Shown here: positions 27,207 through 36,999 of the stretch, in pieces
Numbering within the stretch: the stretch's first letter is position 1
Layout: every line of letters starts with the position of its first letter
Source: Bremerella volcania
GTDB lineage: Bacteria > Planctomycetota > Planctomycetia > Pirellulales > Pirellulaceae
Reading direction: 5' to 3'
Assembly (NCBI RefSeq): GCF_007748115.1
Contig: NZ_CP036289.1
Location: 1,922,001 to 1,986,000 of the forward strand
Length of the DNA stretch: 64,000 bases
The notes under the pieces: model-generated
Told to the model about the DNA's origin: nothing
Databases searched by the model: none
Seen by the model: only the letters and a program-made list of their open reading frames with translations
Position numbers and translations under genes: made by a program

Positions 27207-28289
27207 TTACCAACTAGAGAAACAGCCTATCAGGTCGGACTCGGTGAGGGTTTCCTCCGGGATTCGATGGCCCGAATCGACGATTGTCTTAATCTCATCT
27301 CGAATCGCCGGTTCGAGAAACTGAAATACCCAATCACCTGCGGCACTCGTCCGCCTTGACTGGTCTGGCCAGCCGCGCGGCGCACCTAACCGATTGGCCG
27401 AGGCAAGCATTTGCTCGTGCAGCACTGTGGCCGGATGAACCCGTGCGAGGTCGTTTGCGGCACAGTGCGATTGAAGTTTAGCAGCGATGTAGATCCCTCG
27501 CATATCGAGGTCTCCGACATAGAACACGTTCCGAACGGGCGCTTCTAGTAGCGCGATGTATTCGATTGATTTACCAACTTGGTGGCCGCTGCCGTACGCG
27601 ATTCTGCCGACAGCCGGATTGGATGACGCCCGCAGTACTTTGCGGGCCAGCATGTAGGGAGCTGCATTTTCGAAAATCAAGAAATCGGCCGCATCTGAAA
27701 CACGCTCGATCACCATGGGAAGAATATCGGGATCGCAACCGAGCATCGACAATGTTAGTCGTCCTTCGCCAAACAGTCGTGTCTTACATAGCGATACCAA
27801 CTTTTTCTCGTCGCCGGTTAGCTGTAACGATCGGTACTTGAGCGGTGCCAGGGTCTCAAACCAGCCATCGACCAATCCTTGCTGAATCTTTTTCAGAAAA
27901 ACAAACTGTTGCTCGGAAAGCTGGGAGCGGTTCAGCACCCATTGCAGTCGCGGGTGCCAAGGGTAATCTCGCCACACCGTCGATGTTCGCTTTTCGTCGA
28001 TCTTCAGATCGATTGATGTAGGTGTTGGAATTGTGCTATTGCGATCCCACCGCGTTCCGTGGCCGACCGGCAGACGTAACACCTCTGATGCTTCCAACTC
28101 GCGCAGGAGCCGCATTAGGCAGCGTCGACCATCGGGACCCTGCGGAATGTCTCGATAGGTCTCGGCGAACGCGGACCAGATTTCTGAGTTGCCTACACGT
28201 CTTTTTCCCGACGCCTTGAGCCTATCGAGAAAACGCGACACTTTCTCGGAATCAAACAAAAACTCGAAGTCGTCATGCGACGCGGACAT
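27207..28289 (-). CDS. jetD: Wadjet nuclease subunit JetD (TOPRIM, topoisomerase VI A-like)
   Basis: 360 aa. The C-terminal half has a topoisomerase-VI/Spo11-type TOPRIM domain: FLIFENAAPY (catalytic Glu) and VFYVGDLDMRG (DxD). The N-terminal half is a winged-helix and linker region that contacts the SMC complex in known systems. Its ATG overlaps the TGA of jetC. JetD cleaves circular plasmid DNA extruded by JetABC; its presence separates this operon from housekeeping MukBEF condensin. Confidence 0.88.
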   Translation of the reverse strand: MSASHDDFEFLFDSEKVSRFLDRLKASGKRRVGNSEIWSAFAETYRDIPQGPDGRRCLMRLLRELEASEVLRLPVGHGTRWDRNSTIPTPTSIDLKIDEKRTSTVWRDYPWHPRLQWVLNRSQLSEQQFVFLKKIQQGLVDGWFETLAPLKYRSLQLTGDEKKLVSLCKTRLFGEGRLTLSMLGCDPDILPMVIERVSDAADFLIFENAAPYMLARKVLRASSNPAVGRIAYGSGHQVGKSIEYIALLEAPVRNVFYVGDLDMRGIYIAAKLQSHCAANDLARVHPATVLHEQMLASANRLGAPRGWPDQSRRTSAAGDWVFQFLEPAIRDEIKTIVDSGHRIPEETLTESDLIGCFSSW

Positions 28290-31200
28290 CAGTCCTCCAG
28301 GGACTCGTCCCCGGTCTCCACTTCATGCTTTGGCAGCGATGATGGCGGGGAATCGAATGACACTCGGGCGGTAGTAATGGTTTGCGTACTTGTTTCCCCA
28401 TCGCCGTTCGCGTCGACCTCGACCATTCGCTTCCCGGTGCGCCGATCGATCCGCGAGTTCCGCAATCGAATGATGTTCTCTAAACAACCGACAGCATCTA
28501 GATCTTTCACGGCCGTGGCATAGACTAGCTGCACATTCATTGCCTGAGCAACCTCTCGCTGCATGTCGAGGAACGTGATTCGTGACGCCGTCCCGATCGG
28601 ATTGTCCAGCACCAACACACTAGAGCTGGATTTACCATAACCCTCTTGCTGGCGCAGACGGATCAGAGTGCAGTAAAGCAGGATTGCGACGGTCAGCTTT
28701 TCGCCGCCACTGAACAATCCAAGATCATGAATATCAAATCGCGGACGACTCTGGTGTAAGTCCGGATGCAGTACCCTGACTCGGATTGGAGAGCCGATTC
28801 GGCGAACGGCCTTTTGAATCAACGAAATCCCTTCGCCGACTTCGCCCTGTTCTAGCAACTCGTCAACAAGGTCGCGAATCTTCGCGCGCCGCTCTGCTGG
28901 GTTGTCCGATGCTTTCGTAGTGATCTCCATAAAGCGTTTTCCGGCTTGAGGCAATGAATCGGGCAACCTCGACATTCGGGAGACTCGCCCCAACAAATCC
29001 AGCCCCTCGTTGGCAGCGCCGAGGATGACATCCACGACGATCTGCATCTGCTTCTCCGCCGTCTTCAGGTTTTCTTCGATATGAAAGATGCGTTCCTCGA
29101 TTTGCACGATGTCAGAGTCGGCATTCTGTTCGAGAGCGCTGGCGTGACGAGACTTGAATCGAACACTGACTGAATCGCGAATCTGCTCGAATCGCGACTC
29201 ACTTGAGGCACGATGAATCCTCTTGGCGATGTCCTCACGCTGCCGGTCGAGATGTTCACACTTCTCTCGCCCTTCTTGCAAAGTGGACGCGATTTCACCT
29301 GACATTCGTGCAACGTCTTCATCCGCCTTGATCAATAAAACTGGTTGGGCGTCAGGTTCGCCGTCTGGCAAGATAGCAGTTAAACGTTCAAGCACAGTTG
29401 CCTGTGCATCGGCAATCGTGCGAATGTTTGTAAGGTCCTTGCCAAGTGACTCGTTGCGATGTTCCAAATTCTGCAGTGTGCTACCTATGGCCACAAGTTC
29501 CTCACGCAACGCTTCAAGCCAGCGCGACTGTTCTACCGACTCCTTGCGAAGTCGTTCGGAATTTACAAGAATCTCATCATCTGTTCCTTCGGGTGAGAGT
29601 GATGGTAACGGCCCAGTCTTCTCAAGCTCGACCAATTCGTCCTGAGCCGCTTTCTGTTTCTCGCAAGCAGTGTCAACTTTGCGTTTCATTGGACCAAGCT
29701 GTCGTGTCGAATCATCGTACGCGCGCTCCGCATTTTCCTTCTGCTCGTCCACGGAGACACCTGCCGGCCGCTTTGCCAATTCTTCAGATACATCAGTCTT
29801 GCTGATCTCAGCAAACTTGCCGAGGACTCGTTCCAACTCCTTGTTTTCTGCCGCTGCTGCCTTGTCGGCACGTTCCGCCAATGCCAACAATCCCTGCTCG
29901 TTGAGTCTTCCCTCGTATCCCGCGCGCAGTTGCTCAAAGTCCGTCTTAAGCTGCTCTATATCGCCGGCGACAGCTGCGCGTCGCTCCGAATCTACGTAAT
30001 TGGCATCAAGCAATTGTTCTTCAAGCTTTGAAATAGCCAGTGACTTCACGTGTGCTTCTTCTTGTACGGCCTCGGCCTGATCACGGGCGAGTTTCGATTG
30101 GTCGAGTTTCGTTTGACTTCGTTCACGATGTTCCCGTGTCTGGTTCTTCTGTAAGTCGAGATCTTCTCGCCAATGCCCGAGCTTCAACCCGTATTGGCTC
30201 TGATACTGATCGCATCGCGACAGCTGCCGTTCGTATGCCGCGACTTCGTCCAAAGCTGTCTGAAGACGCTCTTCGTTGTCTTGTATCTGAATTGTTAGCG
30301 TCTCGACACTTTCAGTCGCCCGCGCGATGTCCGTGGTGCAATCATCAATCTGAGACTGTTGTGCATTCAGCTTTTGCTCGATCTCGTTGAACCAACCGCG
30401 AGGATAGTGCTGCCGGAAATCGCGCAAACGACCTGCCAACTTATTCAGGTCGTCGTACCATCTTTTACTCTCGGCAATCTCATCGTTACGCGCATCGACA
30501 ATCTCACTTAACCGCTTTCGTTCGTTGTCGGCTGACTGCGGATTAAAGTAGGCATCCGACTGTGGGCCGAATACCCGCCAATTCGCCAGCCCTTCGTCTT
30601 TAAGAGTCGAAACCGGAGCGACGGCCACTGGCGCCGTCAGACACGGTAAGCCAGAGTCTGCGGCGTTCGCGTTGCTGATTTCGGCGACGCGCTCAAAGTC
30701 CTTGTCAGCGACGACAATACCGCTGGCGATGTGGGGAAACTCGGCGATGCGTTCGCGAATGGACGAGACAGGAAAGTTCACCGCGAGGTACTGCCATCCT
30801 GAGTAGCAAGTGATTCCTGTCTGCTTCAGACGATCCAGGAGCGACTGCACATCACGACTGGCGGGTAAAAAGCCCGTGTCATCCAGACCAAAAATGTTCC
30901 GCTTGTCCTCTACCGAGGCTACTTCGAGGTCAAGGATCGCTTGATGCACGCGAGGTAACTCATCGTCGGCTTTGCTGATTGCCTTTGTTGCTGAAATATC
31001 CACGTTGACAGAGGATGCCTGCAACAGCCGCAAGAAAGCATCGTCCGCTTCCAGCTTGGCCTTGGCTTCCAGACCGCGTGTAAAGTCAGCCTTCAGAAGC
31101 GCGTGAGCTTTGTCAAATCGAACGCGATCGTGCTCCCGTTTCTGCTTATAGACCTCCTGTTGTCGACGGTCAGAGTCAAAGTCTTCGATAGTCGCTTTCT

Positions 31201-32803
31201 TGGCGTCAACTTCATTACGCGTGTTTTTCACCGACTCCGTGATTCGGCCACTTGCGGAATCGACAGTCTCGCCGTCGTGAAGAACTGATTCGTCACGAAG
31301 GCGTTTAAGTTCGCGCTCGGCCTCCTCAATCTTTTCGCTCAGTTGTGCGGCTAGCGTTTCAGATCTTGCCGCCCGTTCTCCTGATTCGGACCCTTCCTTT
31401 TGCAGTTGTTCTGCTCGCAGCTTGTGACGTTTTGCATTCTGCAGCAATGTTTCTCGCTCCCGACTAACCTGCTCCCGTCGGAAGTCAATCGCATTTGCAT
31501 ATTCAGTACACATCGTCACTAACTGCTGGTGATCCGGCTCAAGTTCTTTCTTGAGTCGCGCCAACTGTTCCCGACAATGATTTGCTTCTTTTGTGAAATT
31601 CTGGAGACGTGATAACGGCACTGCTGCCTGCCAGATGTTTTTCAGACGCTCTGCCGCGCGCATCTTGGTTTCTTGTGCCGCGTACTCCGATTCAAGTGTG
31701 GCAAGAATGCGAGAGCGCGCGATTTCGTTTAGCACCGCAGCTCTACGCAGCGCAGCACTTGATTCCTCTTCGGCCTCGCGCGTCTCAGCGCGGATCTCAG
31801 CTTCCTTTGATCGATGTTCCTCAACCTCAGCTAAGTTGTTTGTGATTTGTGTTTTGACCCATTGCTGCAGGAGATCAAGCCGCGCCTTTGAGCGTGCCAC
31901 ATCTTTTGCCGTGTCAACACGCTGGTTGCGGACTTGCGACATCTTTCTGAGTTGCTCGATCAATGCAAGGCACAATTCCCGTTCGGGCTTGAGCTGTTCA
32001 TTGCGCTCGAGAAGCTCATGGCGAAATGTCGACAGCTGCTCTTTGACCTGCTGTGCCTGTTGCGGATCAAATGTCATTTCCAGCAGGAAATCGACGAAAT
32101 CCTCAGACTCGGAGAACGAGAATCGTTCCGAAACACCGCCCTCCCGTTCGTTCATTCGGATCTGGTAGAAGAACACCTGCGGATCAATTCCCCGATCGGC
32201 GAGTTCCTTGGCAAATTCCTTTTGGCGGTCGTGAATGAAGACATCGTGATCCGGATAGTCATGCTGGAGTTGCCGCCAACGTCGACGAAAGCCCGCTAGC
32301 GTCCTGCGCCGGCGCGGCTGCCCATTAGATCCGCAAACCTCGACCTGTAACGGCAGACCGTCGAGCGTCAACTGAACTTCAGTGTCGGACACCTTGGTCG
32401 CAAAGTAGGCGGGATCGATGTCTCGAGTTGTCTCGCCATCACCCCCGGATTTTCGTTGATAGAAGAAGCCGCTGAGATAGCGTGGGCGATCGTCGTCAAA
32501 CAGCCTGCCGCCATCGTCGTCGAGTTCCCATTCACATACGACGACGCTTTGGTCACGTGGCCCGACGTAGTCCTCGATCCGTCGTATCTTCCCCTCAGCC
32601 CTCTTTCCAAGAAAGTCGATCTTGCTTGGCCTGATGCTCGCAAATAACAAGCTAAGCAATGATGTTTTGCCGCCACCGTTTCGCAACCATAGAATCGAGT
32701 TTGTTGGGCATTCTTGGTGATCCGTCAAGTCGAGCGTCACGTCTTCGAACCGGGCGCTGTCGTGGCCAACGGAAACCAGCCGTATGCGCCGTAGCTTAGG
32801 CAT
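28289..32803 (-). CDS. jetC: Wadjet SMC-like ATPase JetC
   Basis: 1504 aa from ATG 32803 (CAGGAG upstream). N-terminal Walker A LRNGGGKTS (residues 40-48), two very long coiled coils (about 250-620 and 830-1280) around a central hinge, and a C-terminal ATPase half. That half has the signature GLFSGGEKLTVA, Walker B VLVLDNPIG and a D-loop-type QLVYATAVKD. Length and layout match SMC/MukB-like JetC proteins. Start overlaps jetB by 8 bp. Motor of loop extrusion in the Wadjet complex. Confidence 0.9.
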   Translation of the reverse strand: MPKLRRIRLVSVGHDSARFEDVTLDLTDHQECPTNSILWLRNGGGKTSLLSLLFASIRPSKIDFLGKRAEGKIRRIEDYVGPRDQSVVVCEWELDDDGGRLFDDDRPRYLSGFFYQRKSGGDGETTRDIDPAYFATKVSDTEVQLTLDGLPLQVEVCGSNGQPRRRRTLAGFRRRWRQLQHDYPDHDVFIHDRQKEFAKELADRGIDPQVFFYQIRMNEREGGVSERFSFSESEDFVDFLLEMTFDPQQAQQVKEQLSTFRHELLERNEQLKPERELCLALIEQLRKMSQVRNQRVDTAKDVARSKARLDLLQQWVKTQITNNLAEVEEHRSKEAEIRAETREAEEESSAALRRAAVLNEIARSRILATLESEYAAQETKMRAAERLKNIWQAAVPLSRLQNFTKEANHCREQLARLKKELEPDHQQLVTMCTEYANAIDFRREQVSRERETLLQNAKRHKLRAEQLQKEGSESGERAARSETLAAQLSEKIEEAERELKRLRDESVLHDGETVDSASGRITESVKNTRNEVDAKKATIEDFDSDRRQQEVYKQKREHDRVRFDKAHALLKADFTRGLEAKAKLEADDAFLRLLQASSVNVDISATKAISKADDELPRVHQAILDLEVASVEDKRNIFGLDDTGFLPASRDVQSLLDRLKQTGITCYSGWQYLAVNFPVSSIRERIAEFPHIASGIVVADKDFERVAEISNANAADSGLPCLTAPVAVAPVSTLKDEGLANWRVFGPQSDAYFNPQSADNERKRLSEIVDARNDEIAESKRWYDDLNKLAGRLRDFRQHYPRGWFNEIEQKLNAQQSQIDDCTTDIARATESVETLTIQIQDNEERLQTALDEVAAYERQLSRCDQYQSQYGLKLGHWREDLDLQKNQTREHRERSQTKLDQSKLARDQAEAVQEEAHVKSLAISKLEEQLLDANYVDSERRAAVAGDIEQLKTDFEQLRAGYEGRLNEQGLLALAERADKAAAAENKELERVLGKFAEISKTDVSEELAKRPAGVSVDEQKENAERAYDDSTRQLGPMKRKVDTACEKQKAAQDELVELEKTGPLPSLSPEGTDDEILVNSERLRKESVEQSRWLEALREELVAIGSTLQNLEHRNESLGKDLTNIRTIADAQATVLERLTAILPDGEPDAQPVLLIKADEDVARMSGEIASTLQEGREKCEHLDRQREDIAKRIHRASSESRFEQIRDSVSVRFKSRHASALEQNADSDIVQIEERIFHIEENLKTAEKQMQIVVDVILGAANEGLDLLGRVSRMSRLPDSLPQAGKRFMEITTKASDNPAERRAKIRDLVDELLEQGEVGEGISLIQKAVRRIGSPIRVRVLHPDLHQSRPRFDIHDLGLFSGGEKLTVAILLYCTLIRLRQQEGYGKSSSSVLVLDNPIGTASRITFLDMQREVAQAMNVQLVYATAVKDLDAVGCLENIIRLRNSRIDRRTGKRMVEVDANGDGETSTQTITTARVSFDSPPSSLPKHEVETGDESLED

Positions 32804-33578
32804 GATAGGTCTCCTGCGATGCGACAATGCCCGTCGAACCGTCATCGCCGGTTGCCGAAGCGATCAAATCGTGGAACTCTCGATACAATTCAGATGCGGC
32901 CAATTCCTTTACGAGGATTTGATACTTCAGCGTAGGACGAAACGACGGGGAGTCTTTTGATCCGATGACGGTGAAACAACCCTGGTTCGCCAGCAATTGG
33001 AGATGCTTGTATATCAACCCGTGCGTCGAGTCCTTTGAGTGTAACCCGCTTTTCATCTTGCGAACCGCTGGGCGGCTCTCGTAAACCCGCCATGCTTCTT
33101 GAATGCCCTGCTGAAGCTGTTCATCGCTCAAGTCGCTGTCGCCGACGCGAGATTTTGCTGATTCCGACAACTCCCGCAGCATCTGGTCGACCTCTGCAAC
33201 GGTAATCGGAGGTTTCGCTTCATATGAATCTTCGTCAAGATCGCGCTGACGCGGATAAACGGTTGCCGCGATCGCGATCTGAATCAGCCCGTCCAACAAC
33301 CGGTCTTCACCCGATGTGCCGCTGCGAAATTCGCTCGGCTTCATTGCGAAGACAGATTGATTGCTCGTTCCCAGAAAAATCCCACGGTCGTTCACGTCTA
33401 CAACTATCAATCCCAACCCATCGGCCACATCGCGCACCATACCGCGAAACGCCTGACGATCAATAAATCGGTCGACTAACTCCATATATTCCGGTTCATT
33501 GAACGGAATCATACCGGGTTGAAGTCCGTATTGAATCAATCTTCCGGCCAAGAAAGCGTCACTTCTATCATCTTCCAT
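32796..33578 (-). CDS. jetB: Wadjet subunit JetB (MukE-like)
   Basis: 260 aa. Assigned mainly by position and size between the kleisin-like and SMC-like genes. Helical with two winged-helix-like blocks (residues 25-100 and 160-230), including a MKSGLHSKDSTHGLIYKHL segment. In JETABCD complexes this subunit binds the kleisin. No catalytic motif expected or seen. Confidence 0.8.
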   Translation of the reverse strand: MEDDRSDAFLAGRLIQYGLQPGMIPFNEPEYMELVDRFIDRQAFRGMVRDVADGLGLIVVDVNDRGIFLGTSNQSVFAMKPSEFRSGTSGEDRLLDGLIQIAIAATVYPRQRDLDEDSYEAKPPITVAEVDQMLRELSESAKSRVGDSDLSDEQLQQGIQEAWRVYESRPAVRKMKSGLHSKDSTHGLIYKHLQLLANQGCFTVIGSKDSPSFRPTLKYQILVKELAASELYREFHDLIASATGDDGSTGIVASQETYHA

Positions 33579-33591
33579 CGCTTCACGCCTT

Positions 33592-35070
33592 TTACGTGGT
33601 GGTCCTCTGGGGACAAATCAACAAGTCATCCCCGAACATGCGGTGATGTGCAAATCCGTCTTTCTCGTGCATGGCTACCTCGAACCCATCTATTCCGTCC
33701 TCCGGATCGAATTGTTCAAGGATTCGCAGCACGACGGCGTCCTGCACTTCGTCTGGACATCCATCTGTTTCGAGCCTTTGAATCAGTTCGGAAAGCACGA
33801 TCGCCCGATCCAACTCGACAAAAACCTTTTCTGACCCTTGCAGCACATCATCATCAAATCGTTTGACTTCGACACCTGACTCAAGCAGGTCAAGCTCTTC
33901 CATTTCAACTTCACCTTCTGTCCGAATGCGAAGCGGTTGCAACTGCCAAATGATGAGACCGGCCAATGAAAGCAACTTCGGTGTTCGTGCAGTAGCCAAC
34001 AAAGACGTCGCGTATTCGCCCAAGGGGACCACGTCGGCTTGCGGCATTGCCAATAAGGGCTGGAGAACTTCATCGCGGAGATTGATTGGCGTGATCGACT
34101 CAGAATCCGAAAAACACTGCCTGGTTTGCTGCTCAAAAAAGTGATTGCGCGTCTGCATCAACTGCCGGTTTAGATTCAAGTGACGATGGCGGCAATCGCG
34201 CATTAGGCGAATGACATCACCTACGGCATGTCGCTGGTCCTCGTCTAGCTGAACTGTAGCGAGCTTCTGCTGTGCCGAGTCGATGATGTCAGACTCGATC
34301 CGCTGGCGGTTTTGTACGTGGTCCATTGCTTCCACAAGCAACTCATGAACCTCGTTGCGCCAATCGACTTGCCGAATATCGCGCTTTGTCTGACCGACGA
34401 TGTGCTCGATCTTCTCTTGGTATCGAAGCGACTGTCCGCGGGCGTTTTCTGCGAAGGCGCGGGCCTGGTCGAACTTGCCCCGCTCAAGCTGAAACCGAAC
34501 TACCGCTTCATTCGCTTCCTGGGCACTTTCGATGTCCAAGTCCAGGGCGTTTAGGAATAGATTGATCGCTTCGGAAGAAAGCTGCAGCACAATTTCGCCA
34601 CTGTAACCGTGCATTTCCTTAAGCAATTTGAATCTGAGCACCTTGCGGTCGAGCTGCCATCGATCGTCGAAGTCCGCGTATTCAACTTCAAAGGCACGTC
34701 CCCGATTTGCATCGTTTTTCAGATAACCGATCAAGCGGTCGACGACCTGCAAGTGCCGGCGCTCGTTGGGGTCAAGATTCGTTGCATCGTCAAATGCGGC
34801 AAGCAGCGGGCGAAGCGACTGCAGCATTGTCTCGCGAGTAACCTCGTTGCCGAATCCGCTTCCATCAATGATCGCATCGAATAACTTGATTGAGAGCGTG
34901 AGCGCATCGTAATGAGCCTGATCCTCAGTTCCGAGTTTCCACTTCTGCTGCAGCGTTACGAGCGGCTGTGTATGCAACAACACACGTTGACGGCTATGAA
35001 GTGTCGAATTCCACGCCGGCTGTGTCTCGCGGGTTTGCTCAAGTTGTTGCTTTGCTGATTCGTCCATCAT
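33592..35070 (-). CDS. jetA: Wadjet kleisin subunit JetA (MukF-like)
   Basis: 492 aa from ATG 35070 (GTG 35085 is a weaker alternative). Helical throughout, with a central coiled coil (residues 190-320) and a winged-helix-like acidic C-terminus. First gene of the four-gene order jetA-jetB-jetC-jetD, which together with SMC and TOPRIM subunits identifies a Wadjet system. The type (I, II or III) was not decided because the domain families could not be searched. Confidence 0.8.
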   Translation of the reverse strand: MMDESAKQQLEQTRETQPAWNSTLHSRQRVLLHTQPLVTLQQKWKLGTEDQAHYDALTLSIKLFDAIIDGSGFGNEVTRETMLQSLRPLLAAFDDATNLDPNERRHLQVVDRLIGYLKNDANRGRAFEVEYADFDDRWQLDRKVLRFKLLKEMHGYSGEIVLQLSSEAINLFLNALDLDIESAQEANEAVVRFQLERGKFDQARAFAENARGQSLRYQEKIEHIVGQTKRDIRQVDWRNEVHELLVEAMDHVQNRQRIESDIIDSAQQKLATVQLDEDQRHAVGDVIRLMRDCRHRHLNLNRQLMQTRNHFFEQQTRQCFSDSESITPINLRDEVLQPLLAMPQADVVPLGEYATSLLATARTPKLLSLAGLIIWQLQPLRIRTEGEVEMEELDLLESGVEVKRFDDDVLQGSEKVFVELDRAIVLSELIQRLETDGCPDEVQDAVVLRILEQFDPEDGIDGFEVAMHEKDGFAHHRMFGDDLLICPQRTTT

Positions 35071-35253
35071 CGCCCCAGAAAACACTGAGTATAACGGATT
35101 TGCCAGACGTTTTCGCCATTCTTAAGCCAGCCTGTGGCAAGCTCGGCAAAATGCAGGTGTACAATCCGCAAAATTCGACTGTATTGCCAGCACGGCCAGA
35201 TCTGCGACAGAGTCATACGCATTGCGGTAAGAATCCTTCGTATCTTGATAGCT

Positions 35254-35301
35254 AAAAAAAGACGGCAAGTTGAGCCGCCCCGGAGGGCGGCCCAACTGCC
35301 G
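35254..35301 (-). terminator. Long terminator hairpin at the end of the Ubl gene string
   Basis: Stem ACGGCAAGTTG...GCCGCC (from 35262) with GGGCGGC...CAACTGCCGT (to 35301), a near-perfect 17-18 bp stem. On the minus strand it is followed by a T7 run (A7 at 35254-35260). It terminates transcription arriving from the genes at 35322 and above. Confidence 0.85.
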
Positions 35302-35321
35302 TGCGTGCTGGCCGATGTTGT

Positions 35322-35450
35322 TCAGCGCCGCCGTCGGCGACGGCGGGAGCGGCCGACGTTGTAGCCTTTGCGGCTGCCGATGCGTTTGCCCGATTTGTAA
35401 CACCACCAGGCAATCGCGGCCAGCACGGCGAGTCCAAACAGACTTTCCAT
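35322..35450 (-). CDS. Small single-pass membrane protein with Arg-rich tail (42 aa)
   Basis: ATG 35450 with AGAGGGGA upstream. One hydrophobic helix at residues 4-18 (FGLAVLAAIAWWCYK), a basic linker and a C-terminal run of arginines. Last gene of the long minus-strand string, 21 bp before its terminator. Function unknown; the tail could bind nucleic acid or acidic lipid. Confidence 0.6.
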   Translation of the reverse strand: MESLFGLAVLAAIAWWCYKSGKRIGSRKGYNVGRSRRRRRRR

Positions 35451-35486
35451 GTGGTCCCCTCTTCTGTTCGCGCGAATGCGAGGCGA

Positions 35487-36035
35487 TCACTCTTCGGCGG
35501 GAACGATCGCCAGTGCGTCGCGCTGTAATTGTGTTTGGTCGTCGCCAAGCAGATCGGCGACTTTTGACCACAGTTCCTTGATCTGCTTCGGCGAAGTGGC
35601 GAGCCATACGGTATCGAGCAGGTTATCCTTCTCTTCGCGGAGCTGCAGAATCCGCTGGCCGTTTTCGCTTTCCGCGAGCAGCTCGTCCTCGTGAACGGCC
35701 TGCCGACGATTCACCGCGCTGTCCACTTCGTGGTCGTACCGGTAGGAGTGGTAATCGTCGATGTCTTCGACGGGCACGCCGCGGACGTGTGCGAGCATGG
35801 CACGTTCGATTTGCCGTTCGCGTTTTTCTAGCGCCGACTTCTGCTGTTCGACTTCGTCCAGTTCCTGCTGCATCTTTGACAAACCGAGCGAAGCGAGCGC
35901 CCGCTCGCGGGCCTCGCGGTGAACGCGATCCAGCAGGTTGGGGTCTTCTGCGGAAACGACTTCGATCTTCTTGTCGATCCGTTTGCCGATGCGATCCTTC
36001 CAATGTTCCTTTTCGGTGACGGTCAGTCCTGGCAT
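35487..36035 (-). CDS. Coiled-coil protein, function unknown (182 aa)
   Basis: ATG 36035 follows AAGGAG. Almost entirely helical and charged; predicted coiled coil at about 58-90 (MQQELDEVEQQKSALEKRER) and again near 120-150. No known domain recognised. Co-directional with the nuclease and the Ubl genes, spacing 35 bp to the nuclease. Confidence 0.7.
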   Translation of the reverse strand: MPGLTVTEKEHWKDRIGKRIDKKIEVVSAEDPNLLDRVHREARERALASLGLSKMQQELDEVEQQKSALEKRERQIERAMLAHVRGVPVEDIDDYHSYRYDHEVDSAVNRRQAVHEDELLAESENGQRILQLREEKDNLLDTVWLATSPKQIKELWSKVADLLGDDQTQLQRDALAIVPAEE

Positions 36036-36070
36036 GGTTTGCTCCTTGTTGTTCGTAGAATACGGATGGT

Positions 36071-36907
36071 TTAACCCTGCCACTGGCGACAATCGGTTTC
36101 GCGGTAGTCGCACATCGAACAAGTCCAACCAGGCCGATACACGAACCGATTGGACTGTAGATCATCGAGGTAGGCGCGGATCACGGCGAACAGTCGCCGA
36201 AAGTGCGCGTCGCCGCGGGCGGGATAACGGTGTGTTTCAACCTTCGGGGTCTTCGTCTTGATGAGGCTGCGGATTTGCAGTTCTTGCTCGGTCGCACCGA
36301 ACACGTGCCGGAAGGCGTAGGCGTAGCAGGACAACTGAACTTCGTGAGAAATCTCAAGCGGCGCGCTCGTACGCGCTGCCGTCTTGAAATCAACGATCGT
36401 CATCCCGGTGGGCGTTTCAAGGATCAGATCGACGAATCCAAACAACGCCGTGCCCAAGTCGGCCCCGGTGTGAGGCTCGATCAGCGGGCACTCCAGCGGA
36501 CTTTCGACGGCGATTGGGAAGCCCTCTTTGCTATCATGTCTATCGAGATAGGCTCCGACCAATCCGATCGTTTGACACTTCAGTGCCGCTTCGTCGTCGA
36601 ACGAAGCGAACTGCATATCTTCAGCAGTGACTGCTTCATCCCACGAGTCGGAAATGTGCTGCGAGACGTCGGCAGACGTCACGTTCTCGCCAGCCTGAAT
36701 TTGGCGATAGAAGAATTCCAAGCCAGCGTGGACGCGCTTGCCGAGAAATAGACTCGGTGAGGTCGGCTCTTTGATGCCATCCACATAACGCAGCTTGAAC
36801 TTCAACGGACATGACACCCAGGTGTTCAGTCTGGTGGGCGATACGTAATCGAGAAGTCCCGAATTGTTATCGCGCGCGGGACTGGCGCGGGTCAGTGTGG
36901 CAATCAT
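36071..36907 (-). CDS. PD-(D/E)XK nuclease with Fe-S cluster signature (RecB/Cas4-like)
   Basis: 278 aa from ATG 36907 (GGAG 7 nt upstream). YVSPTRLNTWVSCPLKFKLRYV at the start (quoted in part: SCPLKF, Cys33), the catalytic core LFGFVDLI...IVDFKTA, then QLSCYAYAF and C-terminal Cys263-x2-Cys266-x6-Cys273. One N-terminal and three C-terminal Cys around a PD-(D/E)XK core is the AddB/Cas4/Dna2 iron-sulphur arrangement. A DNA end-processing nuclease. No cas genes are near, so Cas4 is not implied. Confidence 0.85.
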   Translation of the reverse strand: MIATLTRASPARDNNSGLLDYVSPTRLNTWVSCPLKFKLRYVDGIKEPTSPSLFLGKRVHAGLEFFYRQIQAGENVTSADVSQHISDSWDEAVTAEDMQFASFDDEAALKCQTIGLVGAYLDRHDSKEGFPIAVESPLECPLIEPHTGADLGTALFGFVDLILETPTGMTIVDFKTAARTSAPLEISHEVQLSCYAYAFRHVFGATEQELQIRSLIKTKTPKVETHRYPARGDAHFRRLFAVIRAYLDDLQSNRFVYRPGWTCSMCDYRETDCRQWQG

Positions 36908-36924
36908 TCTATTCTCCAAATGAG

Positions 36925-36973
36925 AAACCCCGACAGCTCATCGGTTCGTAACCATTGAGTCGCCGGGGCTTTG
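36925..36973. terminator. Intergenic hairpin between E1 and nuclease genes
   Basis: AAACCCCG-ACAGCTCA pairs with TTGAGTCGC-CGGGGCTTT around a 14-nt loop, with two mismatches. Lies between the E1 stop (37000) and the nuclease start; may attenuate or process the transcript. Confidence 0.5.
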
Positions 36974-36999
36974 TCGTTACAGGTTGGTGAACCGTCGAC

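Noticed and set aside
27207-35070. Housekeeping MukBEF condensin
   Set aside because: A TOPRIM JetD-type gene is coupled at the end and the locus lies in an accessory region.
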